From: Dactylis glomerata
Taxonomy: Eukaryota; Streptophyta; Magnoliopsida; Poales; Poaceae
DNA: 64,000 nt
Assembly (NCBI GenBank): GCA_007115705.1
Contig: QXEO01001034.1
Location: forward strand, 4,448,212-4,512,211
Reading direction: 5' to 3'
Below, piece after piece: positions 1 through 9,446 of the stretch. The notes under the pieces were generated by a model. The model saw only the letters and a program-made list of their open reading frames with translations, searched no databases and was not told the DNA's origin. Both the position numbers and the translations under genes were made by a program. Numbering within the stretch: position 1 is the stretch's first letter; every line of letters starts with the position of its first letter.

Positions 1-167
1 GTCCGACGCCGCCGGGGGACAGAGCCGGCGGCGCGACGAGGCGCCGGCGATGGCTGCTCCGTCCGAGGGTGGGGAACAAGCTGCCAGCGGTTCTCCGATG
101 ACTAATGAGATACACAACACTAGGTTCCAGCCATGTTTAGCATAAGATTCACTTTAGATTAAGCTGT
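1..167. other. GC-rich unassigned sequence at window edge
   Basis: The first 90 bases are very GC-rich and the next 75 are ordinary. A short ATG-led frame starts near position 50 but closes within 35 codons. I recognise nothing. It may be the edge of a feature lying to the left of the window. Confidence 0.3.
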
Positions 168-270
168 GAAAATAGTCACCTGCTAGGTCTAGCTTAAGAA
201 AAATTAATTAGCGAACTTGTTGCTTCTCTCTAGCGAAAATAGTCACCTGCTGGGTCTAGCTTAAGAAAAA
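168..270. repeat. Two direct copies of a 36-bp unit, 67 bp apart
   Basis: A unit beginning GAAAATAGTCACCTGCT and ending in CTTAAGAAAAA occurs at 168-203 and again at 235-270, with one visible mismatch (A versus G). It leads directly into the 70-bp tandem array. Dense short repeats like this are common near the ends of plant DNA transposons, but no terminal inverted repeat was identified. Confidence 0.75.
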
Positions 271-600
271 GGGCGACCCCAGCGGTCATTGGCTGAGGCG
301 GCCCCACAGAGTGGCTCTATATGATTTTCTCTAAATAAATAGACGACCCCAGCGGTCATTGGCTGCGGAGGCCCCACAGAGCGGCAATATATGATTTTCT
401 CTAAATAAATAGACGACCCCACTGGTCATTGGCTGTGGCAGCCCCACAGAGCGGCCCCATTGGTCATTGGCTGCGGAGGCCCCACGAAGCGGCAATATAT
501 GTCTTTTCCTGAAAAATACATGACCCCACTGGTCATTGGCTGCGGCAGCCTTATAGAGCGGCCCCATTTGTCATTGGTAGCACCGCGTATATAATCAGGA
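271..600. repeat. 70-bp tandem repeat array with degenerate copies
   Basis: Units starting at GCGACCCC/GACGACCCC recur at about 273, 343 and 413, an exact 70-bp period. Each has a GC-rich half with the core GGTCATTGGCTG and CCCCACAGAG, and an AT-rich half (ATGATTTTCTCTAAATAAAT). Truncated copies of the core continue at about 461, 531 and 568. Short ORFs across the array, with a repeated residue pattern, come from the repeat and are not counted as genes. Subterminal repeats of a CACTA-type or other DNA transposon are a plausible identity, unproven. Confidence 0.8.
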
Positions 601-884
601 AATAAAACGGCCCACATGTCAGCGATAGATGGATGGCTGCTCCGACGTGTCTCCTGACCCTACCCGTCAGCACCATTCAAAAGCATCGATCAATTCACAA
701 CCACCGCGGCTCCCTAGCCGTCACCGGTAACGGTCAAGGCCTCTGACCAGACGGCAACCCTCCCGTCCGAGCGTCTGCGAGGGGTTTCAAACTAGAGCGA
801 GGGGAAAACTGAGGAAAAGTTAAGCGGCTGGGGAAAACTGAGTACAACTAACGACCCAGGGGCACGAAAATAGAAATCCCTTCT
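601..884. other. Unassigned repeat-like DNA abutting truncated element B
   Basis: This GC-moderate stretch continues from the tandem array to the point near 885 where similarity to the gag-like frame of elements B and C stops. On the minus strand it reads as non-coding. It is probably the same transposon as the array, or its junction with element B. Confidence 0.3.
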
Positions 885-2838
885 TATTAATCATAGTGGG
901 AGCAAATTCAACAAAATAGCTATCATCATTTTCAGAATTGGTACCAAAGAGATTTTCAATATCAAAAGTAGTAGTGTGCTTTTCCCAATCATGATCACTA
1001 CTATAGGTAACAGGCATAGGAACATCATCGAGTTCAGACTCATCAGCAAAAACTATAATAGGAGCAACATGCTTAGGGGAAGATATCGTTTCCTCTCTCC
1101 TTTTACTCCTTCTCTTCTTCTTCTTCTTCTTCTTCCCTTCTTTAAGAGGGAGAGGCTTGAAAGGAAGCTTCTCCACATAACCTGGTTTATTGATAGAAAC
1201 AATAGAAGAAACTTTGGAGGATTCCTCCTTCTCATTAATAAGAACAAAACACATATTAGTCCTGTCATAATTTGGTAAAGCCTCGTCTTTTATAACATTT
1301 TGTATGTAAGTATTTGCATGGCAATTATCAACACAATAAAGATGACAACATTGAAGGAAGCTGTTCATATCAAAAGCATTCATATCTACCAAAGAAGTTT
1401 TACTTGATAACTCTTCACACCCCAAAAATAAAGTAAGCTCATCATGCTAATTAGGAGTGATCTTATCATCACAATACAAACTTGCAGTACTCACTGGATT
1501 AGAAAGGCTATTATCATATCCTGAGCATTGAAAATTGAAATGACCCACTTTATAGCAAAGTTCACAAATAAAAGGATAGAGAGCACAAACCTTTTCACCG
1601 AGCTCATTTAGAGCCTTGTCCCACATTCTAGTTTTTTCATTCATGTGGTGGATACAATAATATTCTTTGATTTGATTCTTTTCACAAGGTCTAAGTGCTC
1701 CACAAAAATTAACAAGCTTATAAGAAATAGTACTTTCAGAAGTTTGAGCATGTTTATTGCAATCATCAATAACAATTTCACTTTCCATGCAAGTGTCTTT
1801 AAAAGGTTCATGTTACACGTCCCAATTTCCTTTAGGAACATTAATATGAGAAGCAAAGGCTCTATAACAATCAACCATAATTTGAGGATTAAGACCATAT
1901 TTAGCACTAAGCTCTTGAAGATCAGCAGTTTCAGCGAAAGACTTAATGCAATCATACTCATAGTTTATACCTGATTCTTTACCTTTGTCACAATCCCAAT
2001 CTTCGATATTGCTTTGAATTGTTTCAAGCAGATCCCACTTGGCTTCAACCTCTTTGCTTGTGAAAGACCCCTCAAAATAGGCATCTAGATAGTCCTTGTA
2101 ATGTCCTGAAAGCCTTGCATAAAAATTATTAATAACAATATTATGGGGGAGCTCATGAATGGGACATTTGAGCATTAGTGACTTCAATCTTCCCCATGCT
2201 TGGGCAATGCTTTCTCCATCATGAGGATGAAAATTATAAATATAATTCCTATCTTTATGAATCTCAGTAGAAGGATAGAATTTAGAATAAAAGAGAGGTA
2301 CAATTTCCTCCCAGCCAATAGATCGGCCATTCTTCAACATCTTATACCATTCCGTAGCTCTGCCCATTAGTGATAAAGAGAATAGCTTCTTCTTAACCTG
2401 GCTTCTTGAAATACCTGCACACTTGAACAACTCGCATATTTCATGTATAAAGAGCAAATGATCACCAGGATGGACAGTTCCATCTCCTAAATAGCAGTTA
2501 TTCATAACACGTTCAACAATTTTCATAGGTATTTTAAAAGGGATACTTTCAGTATGAGGATCACAAGCATCATTAGAATTATCACATATGGGAGATAAAG
2601 TATCATGAGAGCAAATTTTCTCCTCCAAAGCTGGGGAACTAAAAATATCATGCCCATCAAAACCAGCTTCCCCAAGCTTAGACTTTTCTATAGCATTAGC
2701 AATAACGGTGTTCAAAGAATTCATACTAACAACATTGCTATTAGCATGCAAATAAAGTTCCATAGGTTTTTCAATTTTCTCTTCAAACACTACATGTCCT
2801 AACTCAGGAAAAATACTATAAAGCTCTTTGTTTTCCAT
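885..2838 (-). pseudogene. Gag-like ORF of element B (CCHC knuckle type), two in-frame stops
   Basis: This is a retrotransposon structural protein (capsid/nucleocapsid) that would package element RNA in cytoplasmic particles. The frame opens at ATG 2838 and stays in one frame to about 885, broken by TAA at 1813-1815 and TAG at 1447-1449. Element C has TAT and CAG at the matching codons. The capsid-like part includes LFSLSLMGRATEW and ESIAQAWGRLKSL. A CX2CX4HX4C knuckle (C-E-L-C...G-H...F-Q-C) follows, then a lysine run encoded by a CTT-type microsatellite near 1109-1135. The C-terminal hydrophobic module seen in C is cut off by the truncation. Its homologue is the C ORF at 13406-15928. Confidence 0.85.
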
Positions 2839-2969
2839 TAAGCCTAACTAGTGAAAAATAAAAACAAGAAACAAAAAGATATAATTGTAGAATCTAAAGA
2901 AAATAACTTCGAGCACTCACACACCAGCAACGGTACTAGAAGATGGATGTGAGTACCTTTTACCTTACC

Positions 2970-2987
2970 TCCCCGGCAACGGCGCCA
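2970..2987 (-). promoter_or_regulatory. Primer binding site of element B (tRNA-Asp type)
   Basis: On the minus strand this reads TGGCGCCGTTGCCGGGGA, complementary to the 3' end of plant tRNA-Asp. It lies ten bases inside the LTR end, as expected for minus-strand DNA priming. Athila-lineage Gypsy elements commonly use this type of site. Confidence 0.85.
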
Positions 2988-2997
2988 GAAAAGAGCT

Positions 2998-3385
2998 TGA
3001 TGTCTACGCACGCTTCTATTCTTGTAGACAGTGTTGGGCCTCCAAGTGCAGAGGTTTGTAAAACAGCAGCAAGTTTCCCTTAAGTGGATCACCCAAGGTT
3101 TATCAAACTCAGGGAGGAAGAGGTCAAAGGTATCCCTCTCAAGCAATCCTACAAATAAGATACAAGAAGTCTCTTGTGTCCCCAACACACCCAATACACT
3201 TGTGAGATGTATAGGTGCACTAGTTCGGCGAAGAGATAGTGAAATACAAGTAATATGGATGATTATAAGTAGTATATGCAATCTGAAATAAATATCACTG
3301 TGAGCAAACATGTAACAGAACTGAATGTAAACAATGTTTCAATGCTTAGAAACAACGCCTAGGGATCATACTTTCACTAGTGGAC
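2998..3385 (-). repeat. Element B 5' LTR, 3'-terminal 388 bp only
   Basis: On the minus strand the segment ends ...GTAGACATCA next to the primer site and matches the last ~385 bp of the C LTR (about 4430-4814) in inverted orientation. The break at 3385 is exactly where element C begins. Confidence 0.85.
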
Positions 3386-4814
3386 TGATATGTCTCAAAC
3401 ATATAATTTTTGATGCTTCATGCTTGTTTTTACACCATTTGCCTTGTGTTTCGTTACACTTCGTGGCGTTTTTATGCGATTTCCGGAACTAACCTACTAA
3501 CAAGATGCCACAGTGCCAGTTCCCTGTTTTCTGTTGTTTTTGTGTTTCGGAAAAGCTACATAGGAAATATTCTCGGAATTGGACGAAACAAGTTCGGAAA
3601 CTCCTATTTTTCCTGGACGAAGGACGAGGACCAAACGGGAGCCGGAGAGGGGCCAGAGGCTGGCCACTCAACAGGGGGGCGCGGCCCAGCCCCTGGCCGC
3701 GCCCACCCATTGTGAGGCCACCCTGGTCCACTCCTGACGACGCCCCTTCGCCTATAAGAAGCCTCCCGACGGAAAACCCTAAATCAATCGGTGAAATTTC
3801 TAGAAGAGTTCCGCAGCTCCGCCGCAGCCACCGACAAATTTCGGGGGACAGAAGTCTCTGTTCCGGCACCCTGCCGGGACGGGGAAGTGCCCCCAGAGCC
3901 ATCTCCATCGGTCTCCATCGCCATCTCCGCCGTCTCCATCGACCTCACCGCCATCTCCATCGCCATTGCTGCCTCTGATGATGAGGAGGGAGTAGTCTCC
4001 CCCGGGGCTGAGGGCTCTACCGGTAGCTATGTGGTTCACCTCTCTCTCCCATGATGTGATCTTTATGTGATCATGAGTTTTGTATCTAGTTGAATTGGTA
4101 GATGTTATTATTCAGATATTATGCTACTCCCGTGCTTTATATTTGTAAACTCCGGAGATACCTTGTATCATGGTGTGAAGGTGATAGTGTGCGCATCATG
4201 TGTGTCTTTTTGGTTAATGTCTCTATGAATTGTTGGTGTTTGTTGGAACCATCTAGTGCGTTCACGATGACAGTGTGGGACAATCTAGTTTGGGTACATG
4301 CGAACTTTGAGGAGTGCTTCGTAGCCCAATGCATGATTAGTGTTCGTTTTCCATTGGAGCACTGTTTTGTGTTGCATATTGATGATAGTATCTATTGGTT
4401 CAATTATGTTATATTTGTTGAGAGTGTGTCCACTAGTGAAAGTATGATCCCTAGGCCTTGTTTCCAAGCTTTGCACACCGTTTATATTCAGTTTTCTTAC
4501 ATGTTTGCTTGCAGCGATATTTATTTCAGATTACGTTTACTACTCATAATCATCACTACTACTTGTATTTCACTATCTCTTCACCGAACTAGTGCACCTA
4601 TACATCTGACAAGTGTATTGGGTGTGTTGGGGACACAAGAGACTTTCTGTATCGTAATTGCAGGGTTGCTTGAGAGGGATAGCTTTGACCTCCTCCTCCC
4701 TGAGTTCGATAAACCTTGGGTGATCCACTTAAGGGAAACTTGCTGCTGCTCTACAAACATCTGCACTTGAAGGCCCAACACTGTCTACAAGAACAGATTC
4801 GTGCATAGACATCA
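3386..4814 (+). repeat. Element C 5' LTR (1,429 bp)
   Basis: It begins TGATATGTCTCAAACATAT and ends ...TAGACATCA, ten bases before the primer site. The first ~400 bp (U3) resemble the LTRs of D-G, including a TATA-like CTATAAG at about 3752-3758. The rest is a different sequence, rich in CCATCTCCATCG repeats near 3900-3970. The partner LTR is split at 30383-30471 and 45695-46946. Confidence 0.9.
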
Positions 4815-4824
4815 AGCTATTTTC

Positions 4825-4842
4825 TGGCGCCGTTGCCGGGGA
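4825..4842 (+). promoter_or_regulatory. Primer binding site of element C (tRNA-Asp type)
   Basis: TGGCGCCGTTGCCGGGGA lies ten bases after the 5' LTR end. It fits tRNA-Asp priming. Confidence 0.9.
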
Positions 4843-4878
4843 GGTAAGGTAAAAGGTACTCGCATCCTCCTGTGTGAG

Positions 4879-4883
4879 TGCTC
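4879..4883. repeat. Target-site duplication TGCTC of element D, left copy
   Basis: TGCTC at 4879-4883 matches 13331-13335 on the other side of D. Removing D and one copy restores the leader of element C, as judged against the uninterrupted leader of element B. Confidence 0.92.
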
Positions 4884-6509
4884 TGATGCGTGGTGAATGA
4901 CCAGCCCATTGGGAACCCTAAGAGGAAGGTATGATGAGTATAGTAGCTCGTTTTCCCTCAGTTAGAAACCAAGGTTTATCGTTCTTGGAGAGGAGAGACG
5001 GTGACGACTGAAGGTGATGCTTGCTAGTTTGCGACAGCAGCGGACAATTTATATATGGTGCCTCGTCCAAGCTTTGCTTGCTAGCTGCAACGTGGAACCT
5101 GCACACACACAAACAAATACTTTGCTCCCAACTTACGATGAGGTTGTCAATCTCACCGGGTTGCTTGAAACAAAGGTTATGAGCGTATCGAGTGGAAAAC
5201 AGTAGAGAATGCAATAAAATAAACAGTGCGAGAAAGTAAACAGGTGATAGCAATATGATGGAAATAGGACCGGGGTCCACAGTTCACTAGTGGTGTCTCT
5301 CCATAGATAAAACATGCTGGGTAAACAAATTACAGTTGGGCAATTGATAGAATAAAGATAAACGTGATATGTCAAGAAGATCACTATGAGATTTACTCTG
5401 GGCATTACAACAAAATACATAGACCGCCATCCAACTGCATCTATGACTAATAATCCACTCCCGGGGATATCATCCGAACACCCTAGAAGTATTAAGTTGC
5501 GAACAACAGATAATTGCATTAAGCAAAGTGTGTAATGTAAACAAAGCATATGCCCTTGAGCATATGAATGTTGTTTTCTCCCTAGTAGCAACAGCACATC
5601 TACCACCTTAGAGGTTTCTGTCACTCCCCCAGGTGAAATAGAGACATGAACCCACTATCGAGCATAAATACCCCCTCTTGGAGTCACTAGCAACTACTCG
5701 GTCAAGATAGCTACTAACAACGGAGAGCATGCAAGATCATAAACAACATAGAGATAACAAAAGATATAATTCAGTACAGCAACTTAATCATAAACACCAA
5801 TATTCATCGGATCCCAACAAACCAACATCATAGAATTACATAACGGTGATCTCAATCATGTAGGGCAGCTCATGCGATCTAAACATGAAGCACATGGTGG
5901 AGAAGACAACCATCTAGCTACTGCTATGGACCCATAGTCCAAGGTAGACTACTCACTCATCGCTCCGGAGGCAAGCATGGCGATGAAGAAGACCTCCGGT
6001 GGCGATTCCCCTCTCCAGCAGGGTGCCGGGAAGAGCTTCTGGACCCTCCCGATCTTCGGGTCGACGGCGGCGGCGGATCGCGATGTGTTCTGGAAATCTG
6101 ATCGGGTACTTAGGTTTTTTCCGTCGGGGGGTCTTTATAGGCGAAGGGTCGATGTCAGAGGAGGGGCCAGGTGCCCTCACACGGGGCCCGCGCGGCCAGG
6201 GGCCTGGCCGCGCCGCCCCTGTGTGTGGGGCCCTGGTGGCCCCCCTCCTACTTCTCTTCGGATCTCTGGAAGCTTCCGGGTAAAATAAGACTTCAGGAAC
6301 TTGTTTCGTCCAATTCCGAGAATATTTCCTGTGTATCACTTCTGAAACACAAAAACAGCAAAAAACAGGAAACTGGCACTGTGGCGCTTGTTAATAGGTT
6401 AGTTCCGGAAAATGCATAAAAGTGCCACTAAGTGTAACGAAACAATAGGCAAATGGTGTAAAAACAAGCATGGAGCATCAAAAATTATAGATACATTTGA
6501 GACGTATCA
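4884..6509 (-). repeat. Element D 3' LTR (1,626 bp)
   Basis: On the minus strand it starts TGATACGTCTCAAATGTATC and ends CACCACGCATCA. It contains the U3 promoter with TATAAA on the minus strand at 6134-6139. Apparent ORFs of about 100-160 residues inside it recur in every LTR copy and are not treated as genes. Confidence 0.93.
6134..6139 (-). promoter_or_regulatory. LTR TATA box (TATAAAGACCCC context), element D 3' LTR
   Basis: TATAAA on the minus strand is followed by GACCCCCC and preceded by a GC-rich stretch. The same motif lies at 12955-12960 in the 5' LTR and, on the plus strand, in the LTRs of E and F. It is the likely RNA polymerase II promoter. The matching segment is deleted from both LTRs of element G. 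Confidence 0.65.
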
Positions 6510-6524
6510 AGCATCCCCAAGCTT
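6510..6524 (-). promoter_or_regulatory. Polypurine tract of element D
   Basis: On the minus strand AAGCTTGGGGATGCT sits directly upstream of the 3' LTR, the expected site for plus-strand priming. Extra copies of this motif lie inside the backbone at 8722-8735 and 8778-8791. Confidence 0.75.
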
Positions 6525-9446
6525 AACTCCTGCTCGTCCTCGAGTAGGTAAGTGATAACAAAAGAATAATTTTTGAGGTGACATGCACCTACACAATCTT
6601 GATCATATATGTAAGCATTGGTGAGCTGGGATCAATAGAACTTAAAACATGGGCATGAAGATATAATCATGACAATAAGAACTTAGCAACCATGTTGTAA
6701 ACATGCAAATGAACACAAACAAAAGATCATGATAATGAAACAATGAAAGTCAAACGTGTGTTCAAATCATAAGGAAAAACATACAAATGGTTTTCAGCTT
6801 GTCCTTCAAAGAGAGCAAAACATAAATGCATAGGACACCTTCAAGTTTAAGAGGGCGACTAGATACAAATAATTTGAGAACAAGTGAAACCAATCAATAT
6901 GAGTCAATCAATGAACTTTGGGACAATGCATATCACACTAAGAATGACAACTATGCTCTCTTAATGGTGCATAAAGAAAGAAGGTGGTGACTCAACATAA
7001 AAGTAGAAGAAAGGCCCTTCGCAGAGGGAAGCAGTGATTGCAAGTTTTATAACCTTCAAAAATTATGGTACTTACCGGCTTTGAACTCTCATTGCCCCCA
7101 TCATAAGCATCTTGAATGGTTAAAGTTAATGCGAGAACAATTATGATGCATATGCTTGACAAATCATAAGTTGAAGACCTCGTGCCCCGTGAATACGAGT
7201 ACCCAAACCTCATGCTACTTTACTTAGAGTCCCAAGCAAGTCTCTTGTCATTGTAAGTATATGCATATCATTGAGAACCGCCAATGGGGTACCTCCGTGC
7301 CCGATGACATGGAACAAGCCCACACCAAAATGACAGGACAAGCAGACAATGAACACCTCGACATCTCTTTTATTTGCCTTTTGTTTAGCTTTTTATTGTG
7401 AGATGCGTCGTCGAATGTTCACCATGGGTATGCTGCAAATTTCCACCATGAATTATGCATGGCTTAGATTGGTGGCCCGGCGTTTCCCTAACACATATAC
7501 AAACTCCATGATCCCTACAAGATTCCCAATTCATTTCACACCGCGGGCATCCATAAACAAAAGATCACGATATCAACTCAAATAAGAAGTGCAATGTTGA
7601 AAGCTTGCCCCATGACAGCATGGCTGGGCTAGAATCCAACTTACAACTTGCAAGCATAACAACTCAACATAAGAGACCACAATGTCAAATTTTTAAGAAC
7701 AGGAAAAAGTAAAGTGTGCCTTCCGGTTCGTGAGAGCTTTACTGACCGAATTTCGCATAACACTGGTAAGAGTTTAATTTGAAGAGAAAATAAAAGCAAG
7801 TCAAATTTACTTGGAATAGCAAATTGCTAGTAGGTATGTATGGTGGACACTTTGGAAAACTTTGGCTTTTAGGAGTTGGATGCACGAGTAGAGCTCATAC
7901 TCAGTACAAGGCGAGGGCTAGCAAAAGACTGGGAGCGACCAACTAAGAGAGCAATAATGGCCATAATCATGCAAAGCGACAAAGCGACATTAAAAGAAGC
8001 ATAAGATGGCATCAAAAGTCAAAAACTAAATGATCATGAAGGCTATTGGCGACTTTGTAAGAGTCTAACATGTGTGAGCATGCGCCAAGTCAACCCAAAT
8101 AAAGCATCAAGGAGAAAACCAAAATAATGCTTCCATACAATAAAAACAACGCATGATTTTTTTCAAAGGCTCATTAAGCAATCTTAGTTATTTGAGACAA
8201 GTCATGCTACAGCAAAACCACTAAGCATACTATCAAAAAGACATCAAGCATGACATGAAAAAGCCTAAGCCGCAGTCTACACAAGCTCCTTCTTGTACCA
8301 CTATTTTGCACAAAGCTTTTTCTCTTTTCCAACACTATTTGAAATTTTTATAAACACCTCTTTTGATGAAAACCAATAAAGATCAGAGGCAAAAATACAC
8401 TTTGATGAAAAGATATGACAAGATCTGAACGCAAATCAAGGCGAAAACGAAAACCAAAAGCAGCAGCAGAAAAGGTAGAACGCTCGATGAACGATAAGAG
8501 TGAAAACTAGAGCGTTCTTTGCAAATGAAAACGAGTACATCTCCTCCAAAGAAAATTTGTTGGGGTCCAACCATTTATTGCAGCAAACAAACAAACTAAA
8601 CCAACTAAGAAAGCTAAAACAACTGACGCTCCAAGAAAAACACATAGTGCATGAAGCAATAAAAATATAGTGTTTTGAAAGGTGACCTGATTTTTGCCGA
8701 TGAAGAAGGGGTGCCTCGGGGGCATCCCCAAGCTTTGACGCTTGTACTTATTAGATATTTCTTGGGGTGATGCATGGGCATCCCCAAGCTTGAGCTTTTG
8801 TCCATTCTTCAACTCATCTCATCATTCTCCATTCCCTACACTTGAAAACTTCCTTCATACAAAACTAAACACAATTCTATTAGCAACATTAGTGTAAGCA
8901 TAAAATATATTCAACCTCTTTTAGCTTCAGGTTTCAACTCAAAACCACCACATATAAAGTAAATACTACTGTATCAACTTCCCAAAAGGTTCCATGATCA
9001 AAAGAACTCAAAAGAAAGCGATAAAGTGGCAAACACAAATATTGGCAGAAATCTGTCAAAACTGAACAGCTGACAAAGGTCGAATTTTTGAAAGGTTTTC
9101 TGTTGCTCAAATCAAAAAGTGTTCAACTAACAAAAGTTTGTATAAAACCTGGGGCATATGCACAAGAAATCGCAGGTCCAAAAGATAAACATAGAATTTA
9201 TACGAATTTTTACGGTGCAGGACCGAAAACAGTTTCAGGACAGCAACATCCCCAAATCTTTACCTCGCTCAAATTAGAGGCTTCTCTTGGTACAAAAACG
9301 AAATAAACAAGATAAGGAGCGGTCATTACAGTAGTAATGACTTCCAAGACTCAAATAAAAGAAAAAGTACTGAAAAGAAAACATTGGGTTATCTCCCAAG
9401 AGTGCTTTTCTTTAACGCCTTTGAGCTAGGCGCAGAAAATTGCGAA
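6525..9446 (-). other. Non-coding 3' backbone of element D
   Basis: About 2.9 kb between the ORF stop and the polypurine tract has no long ORF and no pol domain. It is nearly identical to the backbone of G (38039-40975, the same 2,937-bp length) and clearly related to those of E, F and C. It starts, on the minus strand, just after the gag-protease stop with the shared CTCAAAGGCGTTAAAG motif. Its function is unknown; packaging signals or RNA structure would be reasonable guesses. Confidence 0.8.

Larger units (their letters stand above)
885..3385 (-). mobile_element. Element B: truncated Gypsy/Athila-like non-autonomous retrotransposon
   Basis: This is a minus-strand remnant. Read right to left it has the 3' part of a 5' LTR (2998-3385), a tRNA-Asp-type primer site (2970-2987), a short leader and a gag-like ORF starting at 2838. 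The element stops abruptly near 885 against unrelated repeats, so its 3' backbone and 3' LTR are missing. The rest of its 5' LTR is also missing: element C inserted at 3385/3386 and the expected continuation is not found beyond C. It is the outermost and presumably oldest layer of the stack. Confidence 0.85.

Noticed and set aside
271..600. Regularly spaced repeats that could suggest a CRISPR array
   Set aside because: The units are directly tandem with no unique spacers, and the window is clearly plant nuclear DNA.
3489..3978. Arginine/proline-rich frames on both strands around 3500-4000
   Set aside because: They come from the GC-rich U3 promoter stretch of the LTR and occur in several frames at once, which is a composition effect.
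4825..4842. tRNA-like sequence match (tRNA-Asp 3' end complement)
   Set aside because: Only 18 bases match, next to an LTR end. It is a primer binding site and not a tRNA gene; no tRNA genes were seen.
5133..5624. A 163-codon minus-strand frame (MTETSKVVDVLLLL...) that recurs at 11954-12445, 36836-37327 and 42125-42499
   Set aside because: It lies within LTRs of D and G and recurs only because the LTRs are recent copies. It has no recognisable domain, and related LTRs of E and F do not keep it open.
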